DNA of 27,449 nucleotides from a virus. The first letter of the stretch is position 1. The number at the start of each line of letters is the position of its first letter. The position numbers and the translations under genes are program-made. The notes under the pieces were generated by a model, which saw only the letters and a list, made by a program, of their open reading frames with translations, was not told the origin of the DNA and did no database searches. The stretch is from the IMG/VR virus record IMGVR_UViG_3300042301_000914, positions 1 to 27,449 of that record. One strand, written 5' to 3'. Below are positions 1 to 5,881 of the stretch, piece after piece.

Positions 1-1
1 A

Positions 2-220
2 CAGCTAGCCAAACGGAATAACCTAACGTCACGGATTGCCAGTTTACAGCTAGGCCAGGAGATCAAAACCGTTTCAAAACGTAACGGGATGACAATGGCC
101 AAGCTAGCTAAGGCTGCTGATATACCGTTAAGCTCCGTCATTAACTACCTCTACGGCACCTGTTTGATGTCTATCGAGTCGTATTCTAAGCTCTGGGAAC
201 AAGCCCAAAAGAAGCGATGA
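2..220 (+). CDS. Helix-turn-helix regulator, C-terminal part (5' truncated)
   Basis: An open frame enters from the left edge and ends at TGA 218-220, giving 72 residues with no start in view. The segment LAKAADIPLSSVINYLYGT is a classic helix-turn-helix: LAKAADI as the first helix and turn, PLSSVINYL as the recognition helix, then a YLYG tail as in XRE- and LacI-type DNA-binding domains. The protein ends soon after in a basic tail (QAQKKR), so this is either a small Cro/CI-like protein or the C-terminal DNA-binding end of something larger. ATGs at 89 and 95 could give shorter products of 43 and 41 residues. The position just before a promoter-like region and a run of small early genes fits a phage transcription regulator, which is an inference. 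The target site is unknown; the inverted repeat at 252-269 is a candidate. Confidence 0.7.
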   Translation, partial: QLAKRNNLTSRIASLQLGQEIKTVSKRNGMTMAKLAKAADIPLSSVINYLYGTCLMSIESYSKLWEQAQKKR

Positions 221-239
221 AAACTTTTAAAAGATTTAG

Positions 240-269
240 TTGCGTTAGTTTGGATAGGTATTATTATCC
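240..269 (+). promoter_or_regulatory. Candidate early promoter with overlapping operator-like inverted repeat
   Basis: TTGCGT (240-245) and TATTAT (262-267) are 16 bases apart and resemble sigma70 boxes, with 3/6 and 5/6 matches. The -10-like box lies inside the inverted repeat GGATA(252-256)/TATCC(265-269). A 10-base palindrome, CTTTTAAAAG, sits just upstream at 224-233. It lies between the helix-turn-helix gene and the first small early gene, where a phage operator/promoter is expected. Short AT-rich matches arise by chance, so this stays tentative. Confidence 0.3.
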
Positions 270-299
270 TGAGTAGTCGAAACCAAACACAACAACACT

Positions 300-539
300 A
301 TGACAATCTTTACCGCTGCAACTCTTGGAACAATCACAACAATCACTGCCATCGTTGGCGTAGACAATGGAGAACACTTCTCAGCACTTCGGGAAGTGAA
401 TAGAAAAGAATTGTCACTCAATTCTGGAGTTACGTGGAGCCTATGCAGAGACTTGGGTGACACCGTGGTTGATTATTACAACCAGCCACACCACCATGTG
501 AAGGTGGAAAAAGTAAACATCTGGGATGTGTTAGCATAA
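300..539 (+). CDS. Small early protein of unknown function
   Basis: A 79-residue frame starting at ATG 300. The N-terminus (MTIFTAATLGTITTITAIVG) is hydrophobic and threonine-rich and could be a membrane segment; the C-terminal half is soluble, with a His cluster (NQPHHHVKVEKVNIW). There is no SD sequence. The start is preceded by a CA-rich leader (CACAACAACACT), similar to that of the next gene at 599. I do not recognise a family. An antisense frame covers part of it (245-463), but direction and context favour the + strand. It is probably an early accessory protein. Confidence 0.5.
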   Translation: MTIFTAATLGTITTITAIVGVDNGEHFSALREVNRKELSLNSGVTWSLCRDLGDTVVDYYNQPHHHVKVEKVNIWDVLA

Positions 540-598
540 GTCCCAAACAATCAACTCAGGGGTGCGGCTGACCAACGCACGATTAAACACACAACACA

Positions 599-784
599 AT
601 GAAAACAGATAACATCTCACAAATGCGCCCGCTCTCCGAAGCTGGACCAGTTCCCGAAGGATGCCAGAGGTATTACTTCATCAGCACACTCTCTACTGGT
701 GGACGAGTGAAAATACAGGGTGATACCCACTTCGCAGACATCCGCTTGCCAGATGAATTCACATTCAAAAAGGACGCACAATGA
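599..784 (+). CDS. Small early protein of unknown function
   Basis: A 61-residue protein starting at ATG 599 after a CA-rich, SD-less leader (CACACAACACA). Its stop overlaps the next start in an ATGA junction (781-784), which indicates translational coupling. The sequence is soluble, with a stretch resembling a small beta fold (RYYFISTLSTGGRVKIQGD). No family is recognised. A short hairpin, GTGCG(562-566)/CGCAC(576-580), lies in the leader. Judged real from the coupling and the consistent gene packing. Confidence 0.55.
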   Translation: MKTDNISQMRPLSEAGPVPEGCQRYYFISTLSTGGRVKIQGDTHFADIRLPDEFTFKKDAQ

Positions 785-1092
785 AAACCTACCCTTACAT
801 GGACGGTGACCAACTCATTCAATTAGTCGAACAGCGCGATTATGACGAGCTAGCAGAGCTTGCTCTCAAGCTGGCTAATCTTCGAGCGGAAGATATGGCG
901 ACTATTAAGGCTCAATCTGTGATGATAGAAAAGCTCGCAAATGCCTTGGCTCTAATCACCGAAGAATACGAAGATCGAAGATTTCATTTCGGTGATGATC
1001 GTTCCTGGCAAAAGGATGAAGGCGTAAACCCCTTGCCGACTGCTTTCGCAGCTTTAGACGCCTATGAACTATTGAAAGGAGAACAGCCATGA
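781..1092 (+). CDS. Acidic, mostly helical small phage protein
   Basis: A 103-residue protein. The start at 781 overlaps the previous stop (ATGA) and has AAGGA six bases upstream, so it has both coupling and an SD signal. Residues 10-60 are predicted helical and amphipathic (QLVEQRDYDELAELALKLA and on through a second helix), followed by an aromatic, charged loop (YEDRRFHFGDDRSW). It ends four bases into the next gene. No enzyme motif is visible. It is probably a small early regulatory or adaptor protein, which is an inference. Confidence 0.6.
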   Translation: MKTYPYMDGDQLIQLVEQRDYDELAELALKLANLRAEDMATIKAQSVMIEKLANALALITEEYEDRRFHFGDDRSWQKDEGVNPLPTAFAALDAYELLKGEQP

Positions 1093-1331
1093 GTGATACA
1101 CCAAGAACAGACGAAGCGCAGTTTGGCACCGGGCGAGTTAGTGTTGACTTTGCCCGTCAACTGGAACGCGAACTCAACGAAGCACTAGCAGCCAACGCCG
1201 AGCTTTTAGAGCGTCTCCAAGAAGCCCGTGAGTCTCACATCATAGCAACAGCCAGAAAGGTGCAAACCATCCAGCAGCAGGCCGTCGAGATCGACAGGCT
1301 TAAAGGCTCTGCTGTCATAAACAATCTCTAG
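1089..1331 (+). CDS. Small coiled-coil phage protein of the 'TPRTD...FARQLEREL' type
   Basis: An 80-residue protein. ATG 1089 overlaps the previous stop (ATGA) and has AAAGGAG upstream, a strong SD. The N-terminus MSDTPRTDEA followed by VDFARQLERELNEALAANAE matches a small-protein pattern common in phage early regions, here recalled from memory. Residues 20-75 form one long heptad-rich helix (ERELNEALAANAELLERLQE), so oligomerisation is likely. The function of this group is not known to me. Confidence 0.65.
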   Translation: MSDTPRTDEAQFGTGRVSVDFARQLERELNEALAANAELLERLQEARESHIIATARKVQTIQQQAVEIDRLKGSAVINNL

Positions 1332-1389
1332 CGTCGTTAGAGGCCGCATCCTCGCCCAGGTGAGCATTGACATCTGGGAACATTACAAA

Positions 1390-1464
1390 GGAGGGTGCGG
1401 ATACTTGACTCGTAAAAGTATCGCTGTAATAGTATTAATGCTGGGCACAGGATTGGAACCCTCC
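1390..1464 (+). promoter_or_regulatory. SD-sequestering RNA element (tRNA-sized)
   Basis: GGAGGGT (1390-1396) pairs perfectly with ACCCTCC (1458-1464). Starting on the very next base, GC-G-GATACTT (1397-1406) pairs with AAGTATCGC (1416-1424), nine pairs with one bulged G and a nine-base loop, so the two helices could stack. The left arm contains AAGGAGG (1388-1394), an ideal Shine-Dalgarno sequence placed 10 bases before TTG 1405. The fold would hide this ribosome site. Its 75-base span suggests a tRNA, but no TTCRA T-loop exists on either strand. A cis translational switch is an inference. Confidence 0.4.
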
Positions 1465-1578
1465 AGCAATAACACAATGATCATTCAAACATTAATCCTT
1501 CAATCCTGCCGTCGGGACGCTTTTTCATTGGGCGTGTTCCAACTCGACGGCAGTGTTGAGGGTTTTTTATGTCTATGA
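1405..1578 (+). CDS. Possible small protein or leader peptide with masked ribosome site
   Basis: A 57-residue frame from TTG 1405; an in-frame GTG at 1360 would give 72 residues. Support is a consensus SD (AAGGAGG 1388-1394) at good spacing, and a stop (TGA 1576-1578) that overlaps an ATG of the next gene as ATGA. The C-terminus reads QSCRRDAFSLGVFQLDGS and is encoded by the hairpin at 1506-1553. A similar RRDAF-type peptide recurs, from memory, in short annotated phage/prophage ORFs; I could not check this. It may be a coupling leader peptide, or the frame may be a by-product of a conserved RNA. Confidence 0.35.
   Translation: MTRKSIAVIVLMLGTGLEPSSNNTMIIQTLILQSCRRDAFSLGVFQLDGSVEGFLCL
1506..1568 (+). 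terminator. Strong hairpin followed by T6: attenuator-like element
   Basis: CTGCCGTCG (1506-1514) is perfectly complementary to CGACGGCAG (1545-1553). A second stem is possible inside (GGACGC with GCGTGTTCC, with bulges). Nine bases after the stem comes a run of six T (1563-1568), followed directly by ATG 1569. This resembles an intrinsic terminator, but the stem-to-T gap is longer than usual. Because the element is inside an ORF that overlaps the next gene, an attenuator is a better guess than a simple end-of-operon terminator. Confidence 0.4.
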
Positions 1579-1763
1579 AATACACGTTACCCGCTCACAG
1601 CCTTCTTGAAATCGAAGAATTGCCAGAAGGCATATTAATAACCGAAACCCGTCCTCCTGGAGACTCTTCACATAGCGTGTTTATCTGCGAAGATAGACTT
1701 GAGGAAGTTATTGAAATATTTCGAATAGCACAAGCCACATATAATAACCTTAACAACTGTTAA
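1569..1763 (+). CDS. Small acidic protein of unknown function
   Basis: A 64-residue protein starting at ATG 1569, with GAGGG (1558-1562) six bases upstream. The alternative ATG at 1575 overlaps the stop of the preceding frame (ATGA) and would remove two residues. The sequence is acidic (LEIEELPEGILITETRPPGD, then EDRLEEVIEIFRIAQ), with a likely beta-hairpin followed by a helix. No family is recognised. It lies immediately before the replication initiator and after a structured RNA segment, so its expression may depend on that hairpin. Confidence 0.55.
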   Translation: MSMKYTLPAHSLLEIEELPEGILITETRPPGDSSHSVFICEDRLEEVIEIFRIAQATYNNLNNC

Positions 1764-1784
1764 ATGGCATAAGGATTGTGCATT

Positions 1785-2519
1785 ATGAGAATACGAACCA
1801 TCAAACCTGAGTTCTTCCTTCACGAAGATCTCTTCACTGCTGAAAAGGAAACCAAGATGCCGCTGCGAGTAGCCTTTGCTGGCCTATGGTGTGCGGCAGA
1901 TCGTGAAGGACGTTTCAAATGGGAGCCAAGGCGACTTGGAATCCAGATACTTCCATACGATGAAATTGACTTTTCACGCGTGCTTGACGCGTTAGCCACG
2001 CGTGGTTTCATTGTAAGCTACGCGTCCACTACGGGTAATTTCGGCTTCATTCCTTCTTTCTTGAGGCATCAAGTGATCAACAATCGTGAGAGAATGTCGG
2101 ATTTACCTGATCCGTTGGAATGCACACAAAATGAACACATTGACGCGTCAGCCACGCGTGACCCACGCGACGACCACGCCTGTAAAGAGGAAGGGAAGGG
2201 AAAGGAAGGGAACAAGGAAGGGAAAGGAAAGTTTCCCGTGGAAGGCTTCGATAACTTCTGGTCTGCTTACCCAAGGAAGACAGCCAAGGCTGATGCAGAA
2301 AGAGCATGGGCTAAGATTAGGCCAGATCTTCAGGCAGTTCTCACAGCATTGGAATGGCAGGCTAAGTCTGAAGACTGGACAAGAGACGGTGGGAAATACA
2401 TCCCCTATCCTGCCAGTTACCTCAACTCCAAACGCTATGAGGATGAGAAGCCATCACCCAGGTCTAGCTCAGAGAACTTCATCAAGCCTCGCCAACTCAG
2501 TAAATACGACATCCTATGA
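1785..2519 (+). CDS. Phage replication initiator / helicase loader (lambda O / DnaT-like)
   Basis: A 244-residue protein. Its role is inferred as binding the origin and delivering the DnaB-like helicase encoded next. The N-terminal domain (about 1-105) has the recognisable signature MRIRTIKPEFFLHEDL, then PLRVAFAGLWCAADREGRF and a winged-helix-like block. A low-complexity linker (about 106-150) is Lys/Glu/Gly-rich. The C-terminal domain has FDNFWSAYPRKTAKADAERA (155-174) and the YIPYPASYLNSKRY motif (205-218), typical of DnaT/O-type C-terminal domains that contact helicase. I chose ATG 1785 over TTG 1776 because AAGGA (1771-1775) lies nine bases before the ATG but abuts the TTG. Its 3' end overlaps the helicase start by four bases. 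The linker and the region before it hold phased repeats and a purine tract, a likely origin. Confidence 0.85.
   Translation: MRIRTIKPEFFLHEDLFTAEKETKMPLRVAFAGLWCAADREGRFKWEPRRLGIQILPYDEIDFSRVLDALATRGFIVSYASTTGNFGFIPSFLRHQVINNRERMSDLPDPLECTQNEHIDASATRDPRDDHACKEEGKGKEGNKEGKGKFPVEGFDNFWSAYPRKTAKADAERAWAKIRPDLQAVLTALEWQAKSEDWTRDGGKYIPYPASYLNSKRYEDEKPSPRSSSENFIKPRQLSKYDIL
1976..2181. repeat. 11-bp-phased ACGCGT iterons: candidate replication origin
   Basis: ACGCGT occurs at 1976, 1987, 1998 and 2020 (steps 11, 11, 22) and at 2143 and 2154, followed by variants ACGCGA at 2165 and ACGCCT at 2176 (steps 11, 11, 11). A longer direct repeat, TTGACGCGT(T/C)AGCCACGCGTG, is present in both clusters, 156 bases apart. 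An 11-base step is not a multiple of three, so it cannot come from a repeated peptide; it fits one DNA helical turn and protein sites on one face. The clusters lie within the replication initiator gene, as the lambda origin lies within gene O. Confidence 0.6.
2184..2237. repeat. 48-base purine tract with terminal hairpin beside the iterons
   Basis: Bases 2184-2231 contain only A and G apart from one C at 2213, built from AAGGGAAGGG- and GGAAAGG-like units. The tract ends in GGGAAA(2220-2225)/TTTCCC(2232-2237), a six-pair hairpin with a GGAAAG loop. It encodes the KEEGKGKEGNKEGKGKF linker of the initiator. Next to phased repeats it could be a strand-asymmetric unwinding, triplex-forming or primer-binding part of an origin (inference); it could also be only a flexible linker. 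Confidence 0.5.
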
Positions 2520-3778
2520 ACAGTATCCTGAAGCGAGCTAATGAGCAGTTGCTAATCAGCATCTTCTGCCAGCTTCCCCAAGCTCTGACTAAACATCTAC
2601 ATGCTATCTCCGTTGAGATGTTCTGTCCCACGATCAGACCTGTATTGGTTGAGCTAATCAACACCATTGGCCGAGATGAAACGCCAGAGCTAGTTACCAT
2701 GACTGCCAGCCTACGTCATCAAGGTAAGCTGGATGAGATTGGTGGAGCCGCTACCCTGTCCGAGTATTTCACAGGCTACGTTTCAGGTGAGAATGTAGCT
2801 CTAGCCGTCAGTGAGCTAAGACAACGTCATGAGCTACTTCAACGCATTCAAGCCTACAAAGATGCTGTTACGATGTCAGAGCAGGCTCTAGCGTTACCTC
2901 TGCATGAGATTCCAGCAGCACTCAACGAAGCTGAGAAGGTCATTGAGACTGCCAGCAAGATTCAAGGGAAACCGTTAGCCTCTAAATCCATCGCAGACCT
3001 CACGACGACTCTGATCGAGGACATTGAGAAGCGTATGCAAGCAGGTGGAGCTTTAGTTGGCATCTCGACTGGCTTCCCATGCATCGACAAGAAAACTGGA
3101 GGAATGCAGCCAGGTAGAGTCTGGGTGATAGCTGGAAAGCCTGGTGATGGGAAGTCAGTGCTAATGCAGAACTTCCTAGAGTCTGCTGTATCTCTCGGAA
3201 AGAAGGTTCGCATCTACCCTCTGGAAATGACTCAGCAGGAACAAGCCTACCGACTCCTATGCTCACAAGGTAATCTCGACAACCAATCCGTCTGGAAGGG
3301 GATGATGACCAGAGCAGAGCAACAGGCTTTGATGTTAGCAGTAAAGCAGCTAGCCAAGGCTCAGTGTGACGTCGTGGACGTCAATGGAGCCACTGCCAGT
3401 GAGATCCTAGCTGACATCGAGCAGTCTGATTGTGACGTGGCAATGGTGGATTATCTCCAGCTAATGGAGGATGACGGGAATAAGAAAGGATCTAGAGAAG
3501 AGATCATCGCTAGCATCTCCAGACGATTGAAGAGGACTGCTGTGAAGTGTGGGAAGGTGATCTTGACTGCATCACAGCTTAATGACTTCGGACAGTTGAG
3601 AGAGTCTAGAGCTATTGGCCAGGATGCTGATCACATCATTTACATCGAGAAGGTGGATGAAGATGACACGAAGCGAAACCTGAAGTGTATTAAGAATAGA
3701 ACTGGAGAACGATTCTGGGAGAAGCAATTGGACTTCTTGGGACAGTATTACAAGTTTAGGGAGCAGAGAGAAGACTAA
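2516..3778 (+). CDS. dnaB: Replicative DNA helicase, DnaB-like
   Basis: A 420-residue hexameric 5'-3' helicase of the RecA-like DnaB (SF4) family, expected to unwind the phage fork. It has an N-terminal DnaB-type helical domain (about 1-110), a linker, and an ATPase domain from about 150. Walker A is GKPGDGKS (207-214) and Walker B is DVAMVDYLQLM (307-317). RRLKRTAVKCGKVILTASQL (336-355) covers the DnaB helix and sensor strand. LRESRAIGQDAD (361-372) matches the diagnostic LRES-x-IxQDAD motif. Length is slightly below bacterial DnaB (about 450-470). ATG 2516 overlaps the initiator stop (ATGA), so the two replication proteins are coupled. No primase gene is recognisable nearby. Confidence 0.93.
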   Translation: MNSILKRANEQLLISIFCQLPQALTKHLHAISVEMFCPTIRPVLVELINTIGRDETPELVTMTASLRHQGKLDEIGGAATLSEYFTGYVSGENVALAVSELRQRHELLQRIQAYKDAVTMSEQALALPLHEIPAALNEAEKVIETASKIQGKPLASKSIADLTTTLIEDIEKRMQAGGALVGISTGFPCIDKKTGGMQPGRVWVIAGKPGDGKSVLMQNFLESAVSLGKKVRIYPLEMTQQEQAYRLLCSQGNLDNQSVWKGMMTRAEQQALMLAVKQLAKAQCDVVDVNGATASEILADIEQSDCDVAMVDYLQLMEDDGNKKGSREEIIASISRRLKRTAVKCGKVILTASQLNDFGQLRESRAIGQDADHIIYIEKVDEDDTKRNLKCIKNRTGERFWEKQLDFLGQYYKFREQRED

Positions 3779-3780
3779 TC

Positions 3781-3990
3781 ATGACAACAGACTCACTCAC
3801 CCACCAACTAGCCAGAGCACTCGCCAAGATGCCAGTTCTCACTAAACAACAGGAGACTCTAAAGTTCACTGCTCTGGAGGATTACTTTAATCATTACAGA
3901 ATGGCGTTTAAACCGTCTTCAGATGCAGACGTGATAGATGACACCACAGACACTCTAAACATGCGTAGAATCGAAAGGAAACAGGCTTAA
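3781..3990 (+). CDS. Small protein of unknown function in the replication operon
   Basis: A 69-residue protein starting at ATG 3781, two bases after the helicase stop in the context GACTAATCATG, with no SD. The N-terminal half is helical (HQLARALAKMPVLTKQQETL); the C-terminal half is polar and acidic, ending in a basic tail (RRIERKQA). The stop shares one base with the next start (TAATGG). No domain is recognised. Placement suggests a small replication or DNA-binding accessory protein; this is inference only. Confidence 0.6.
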   Translation: MTTDSLTHQLARALAKMPVLTKQQETLKFTALEDYFNHYRMAFKPSSDADVIDDTTDTLNMRRIERKQA

Positions 3991-4451
3991 TGGAGCGATT
4001 ACCAACCACCAACAACCGGAACACTGGGAATCAGATACCAGAAGAGAAGCGTGAAGCTATTATTGCAGACCTTAAAGAAGGTCTTGGAGTCGTGGCTTGT
4101 GCTAAGAAGCATGAGAGTAGCACTCATGCTGTGACTGCTCTCAAGAATAAGCTGGAAGATGAAAGCGAAGGGTTCAACTTGGTTAGCTGGAAGAAGAGCA
4201 CTGCTGCGACCTTATCTCACTTTGTGTCTAAAGGGAGTGAGAGACTGGTTAAGGAGATTGATGATATGCCACTTGCTTCGTTACCCATCGCCATTGCCGT
4301 GGCGATTGACAAAATCCAAGCCCTTCACGATCAACCACAAACGGTGGTAGAGCACAGGCTCAGAATTGACCAATCTCAGGTGAATGAGCTACTCAGAAGT
4401 GAGGGATTAGTCATCGATGGTGAGTTCACGGAGGTCACTGAGTCTCAGTAA
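3990..4451 (+). CDS. Helix-turn-helix DNA-binding protein, possibly small-terminase-like
   Basis: A 153-residue protein. Residues 17-52 (IPEEKREAIIADLKEG, then VVACAKKHESSTHAV and TALKNKL) look like a helix-turn-helix that senses or binds DNA. The central part (ATLSHFVSKGSERLVKEIDD and PIAIAVAIDKIQALHDQPQT) resembles a segment seen in phage small-terminase or DNA-binding proteins, where a hydrophobic helix precedes a DK motif (recalled). The C-terminus is acidic. It starts on the last base of the previous stop and has AGGAAA upstream. A small terminase role is possible, but the gene is about 4 kb from the large subunit, so I do not assign it. Confidence 0.6.
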   Translation: MERLPTTNNRNTGNQIPEEKREAIIADLKEGLGVVACAKKHESSTHAVTALKNKLEDESEGFNLVSWKKSTAATLSHFVSKGSERLVKEIDDMPLASLPIAIAVAIDKIQALHDQPQTVVEHRLRIDQSQVNELLRSEGLVIDGEFTEVTESQ

Positions 4452-4480
4452 GCAGGCATTAACTACAAACAATAACCGTA

Positions 4481-4723
4481 ATGTCAAATAGATCATCGCT
4501 CAGTATCAACGAGTTAGCACTGATGAGACGCAACATCAACAGTGAGCAGACAGATAGGGGAGGAGGGGGTCGAGAAAGTTTCGAGCTGAAAAAACTGGAT
4601 GAATCACCGCCTTCAGAAAATTTCCACAAAAGACTCCCTCCAGCTAACCCTAGACTTGCAAACGCTCTTAACTGGTGTCACAAGAGGAAGCTAGAGCGTG
4701 AAAGTTGCCATTCAACCCGCTAA
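4481..4723 (+). CDS. Basic, low-complexity small protein, function unknown
   Basis: An 80-residue, strongly basic protein with a glycine run (DRGGGGRESF) and a C-terminal KRKLERES segment. The DNA coding the glycines is a G-rich tract (4557-4569) that could form a two-tier G-quadruplex. There is no SD before ATG 4481. No domain is recognised. It looks like a disordered nucleic-acid-binding protein, which is inference from charge and composition. Confidence 0.45.
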   Translation: MSNRSSLSINELALMRRNINSEQTDRGGGGRESFELKKLDESPPSENFHKRLPPANPRLANALNWCHKRKLERESCHSTR

Positions 4724-4734
4724 TAAGGAAACAT

Positions 4735-5235
4735 ATGAACCGATCCAAAGCCATTAGACCACCGGAGGGCACTGTCCCTCTCTTAATTGCAGCCGAGAAA
4801 TACGGTATGACCAAGAAGGAAGCCAAAGAAATCCTTCTGGCAGTTCCACTGTCCTTCGTGAAAGTAGGCCACAAGTTCTTCGTGAATGACTTCGGTGACA
4901 ACCTGTTGAAGCTACGCATGACATTTGCGGATGTAGAAAAAGACCAAACGGAAGAGGAGCCGATTAACGAGCAGGCTTTAGATGAGCCTGAGAGTGAAGA
5001 TGTTCCACAGGTGTTAAATGCGACTCAACGACTCTTTGCGGATGAGGAGACTGCGATTGTGAAGCGTTGCAGGCTTCCTAATAAGCAGATGATGATCGTG
5101 GAGTATCGAGGGAAAGAGGTCATTTGTCGGTGTAAAGACTCATCCATGTTTATACCTGGGATGAAGATCATCATTCGGATGGACGGCTTGAACCTGATGA
5201 GTAAGTATCAACCGAGGAAGCTAGGCAGATACTAA
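4735..5235 (+). CDS. Two-domain phage protein of unknown function
   Basis: A 166-residue protein. I chose ATG 4735 because AAGGA lies six bases upstream; an in-frame ATG at 4705 falls inside the previous gene. Residues 10-60 (TVPLLIAAEKYGMTKKEAKE and following) read as a helix-turn-helix or winged-helix unit. Residues 70-105 are an acidic linker. Residues 108-166 are beta-rich and basic (KQMMIVEYRGKEVICRCKDS, then MKIIIRMDG), possibly an OB-like nucleic-acid-binding fold. It sits in the replication cluster, four bases before the DUF3310 gene. Confidence 0.6.
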   Translation: MNRSKAIRPPEGTVPLLIAAEKYGMTKKEAKEILLAVPLSFVKVGHKFFVNDFGDNLLKLRMTFADVEKDQTEEEPINEQALDEPESEDVPQVLNATQRLFADEETAIVKRCRLPNKQMMIVEYRGKEVICRCKDSSMFIPGMKIIIRMDGLNLMSKYQPRKLGRY

Positions 5236-5239
5236 CGCT

Positions 5240-5461
5240 ATGGACGTCGTAAACCATCCTTTACACTACACCCAGCATCCGTCTGGAGTGGAATGCATCC
5301 AAGTAACGGAGTGCATGAACTTCTGCCTTGGTAACGCAGTGAAATACATCTGGCGTGCTGATCTCAAGAATGATGCCATTGAAGACTTAGAGAAGGCTAG
5401 ATGGTATGTCTCACGTGAGATTGAGAGGCGTAAAAGACAACAAGCATCTGATTATCAATGA
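5240..5461 (+). CDS. DUF3310 (SaV-like) protein
   Basis: A 73-residue protein matching the DUF3310 family: NHPLHYTQHPSGVECIQVTE at the N-terminus, then LGNAVKYIWRADLKNDAIEDLEKARWYV in two pieces. The HYxxxxxxxECI and GNAxKYxWRxxxKN...DLxKAxWYL blocks are diagnostic. The family is widespread in phages; some members are annotated as nucleotide kinase-like through T7 gp1.7, but I see no P-loop here, so no activity is claimed. The stop overlaps the next ATG (ATGA). The location among replication genes suggests a role in nucleotide or DNA metabolism. Confidence 0.85.
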   Translation: MDVVNHPLHYTQHPSGVECIQVTECMNFCLGNAVKYIWRADLKNDAIEDLEKARWYVSREIERRKRQQASDYQ

Positions 5462-5769
5462 AATACAACAAAGTTGACTTCAGTTCCATCACAGACTGGA
5501 ACCAGCCTAATGAAGCTATTGCGGATCAGGTAGGCTGCTGTGAGAAGACGGTGAGGAATGAACGACGTGCTAGAGGTTTGCCTAGGGCACCTGATAAGCC
5601 GATTAGGACGGAACTGAAGGAGAAGCTGCCACAGATCAGTGACAGAGCATGGAGAACGCATTCCAATCTTGATATTGCGTTGATTGTGAGGTGTTCAAAG
5701 TCTGCTGTTCGAGTTTTTCGAATAACTCACAACAAGCCAAAGTATGAGCGGAAACGCTTAGTTTCATAA
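5458..5769 (+). CDS. Tandem helix-turn-helix DNA-binding protein
   Basis: A 103-residue basic protein with two similar units: ITDWNQPNEAIADQVGCCEK followed by TVRNERRARGLP, and RAWRTHSNLDIALIVRCSKS followed by AVRVFRITHNKPK. Each has an Asp/Arg-Trp lead, a helix with AIA/DIA, a turn, and a V-rich recognition helix, as in small phage proteins of the 'W...sn.eIA...g.s...V...R..lg' type. Tandem units suggest binding to a two-part site. The start overlaps the DUF3310 stop (ATGA). It is the last gene before a structured leader and could regulate the switch from early to late genes, which is inference. Confidence 0.7.
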   Translation: MKYNKVDFSSITDWNQPNEAIADQVGCCEKTVRNERRARGLPRAPDKPIRTELKEKLPQISDRAWRTHSNLDIALIVRCSKSAVRVFRITHNKPKYERKRLVS

Positions 5770-5812
5770 ACCCTTTTGCCGTGCTTTCGCTAGCCGACCT
5801 ACTAAGGACAGT

Positions 5813-5855
5813 CTAAAACAGCGTCAACCTCTGGGAATCCACGGAGGAGTTTTAG
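5813..5855 (+). promoter_or_regulatory. Structured leader before the 211-residue gene
   Basis: CTAAAAC (5813-5819) pairs with GTTTTAG (5849-5855). Inside, CCTCTG (5828-5833) pairs with CGGAGG (5842-5847) with one G.U. The T-run near 5869-5873 is about 15 bases downstream, too far for a classical terminator. It may be an attenuator or a leader fold for the gene at 5882, which has no SD. The remainder of 5770-5881 shows no ORF. Confidence 0.35.
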
Positions 5856-5881
5856 AGCGGCAGATCTTTTTACCACTTAAA

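Noticed and set aside
217-276. Tiny frame MKTFKRFSCVSLDRYYYPE overlapping the regulator stop (ATGA)
   Set aside because: Nineteen residues only, no further support.
1390-1465. tRNA-sized fold with a 7-bp acceptor-like stem
   Set aside because: No T-loop consensus, D-arm or proper anticodon arm on either strand; a regulatory stem masking an SD is a better reading.
4557-4569. G-rich run that could form a G-quadruplex
   Set aside because: Only two-tetrad potential and explained by coding GGGG; weak evidence.
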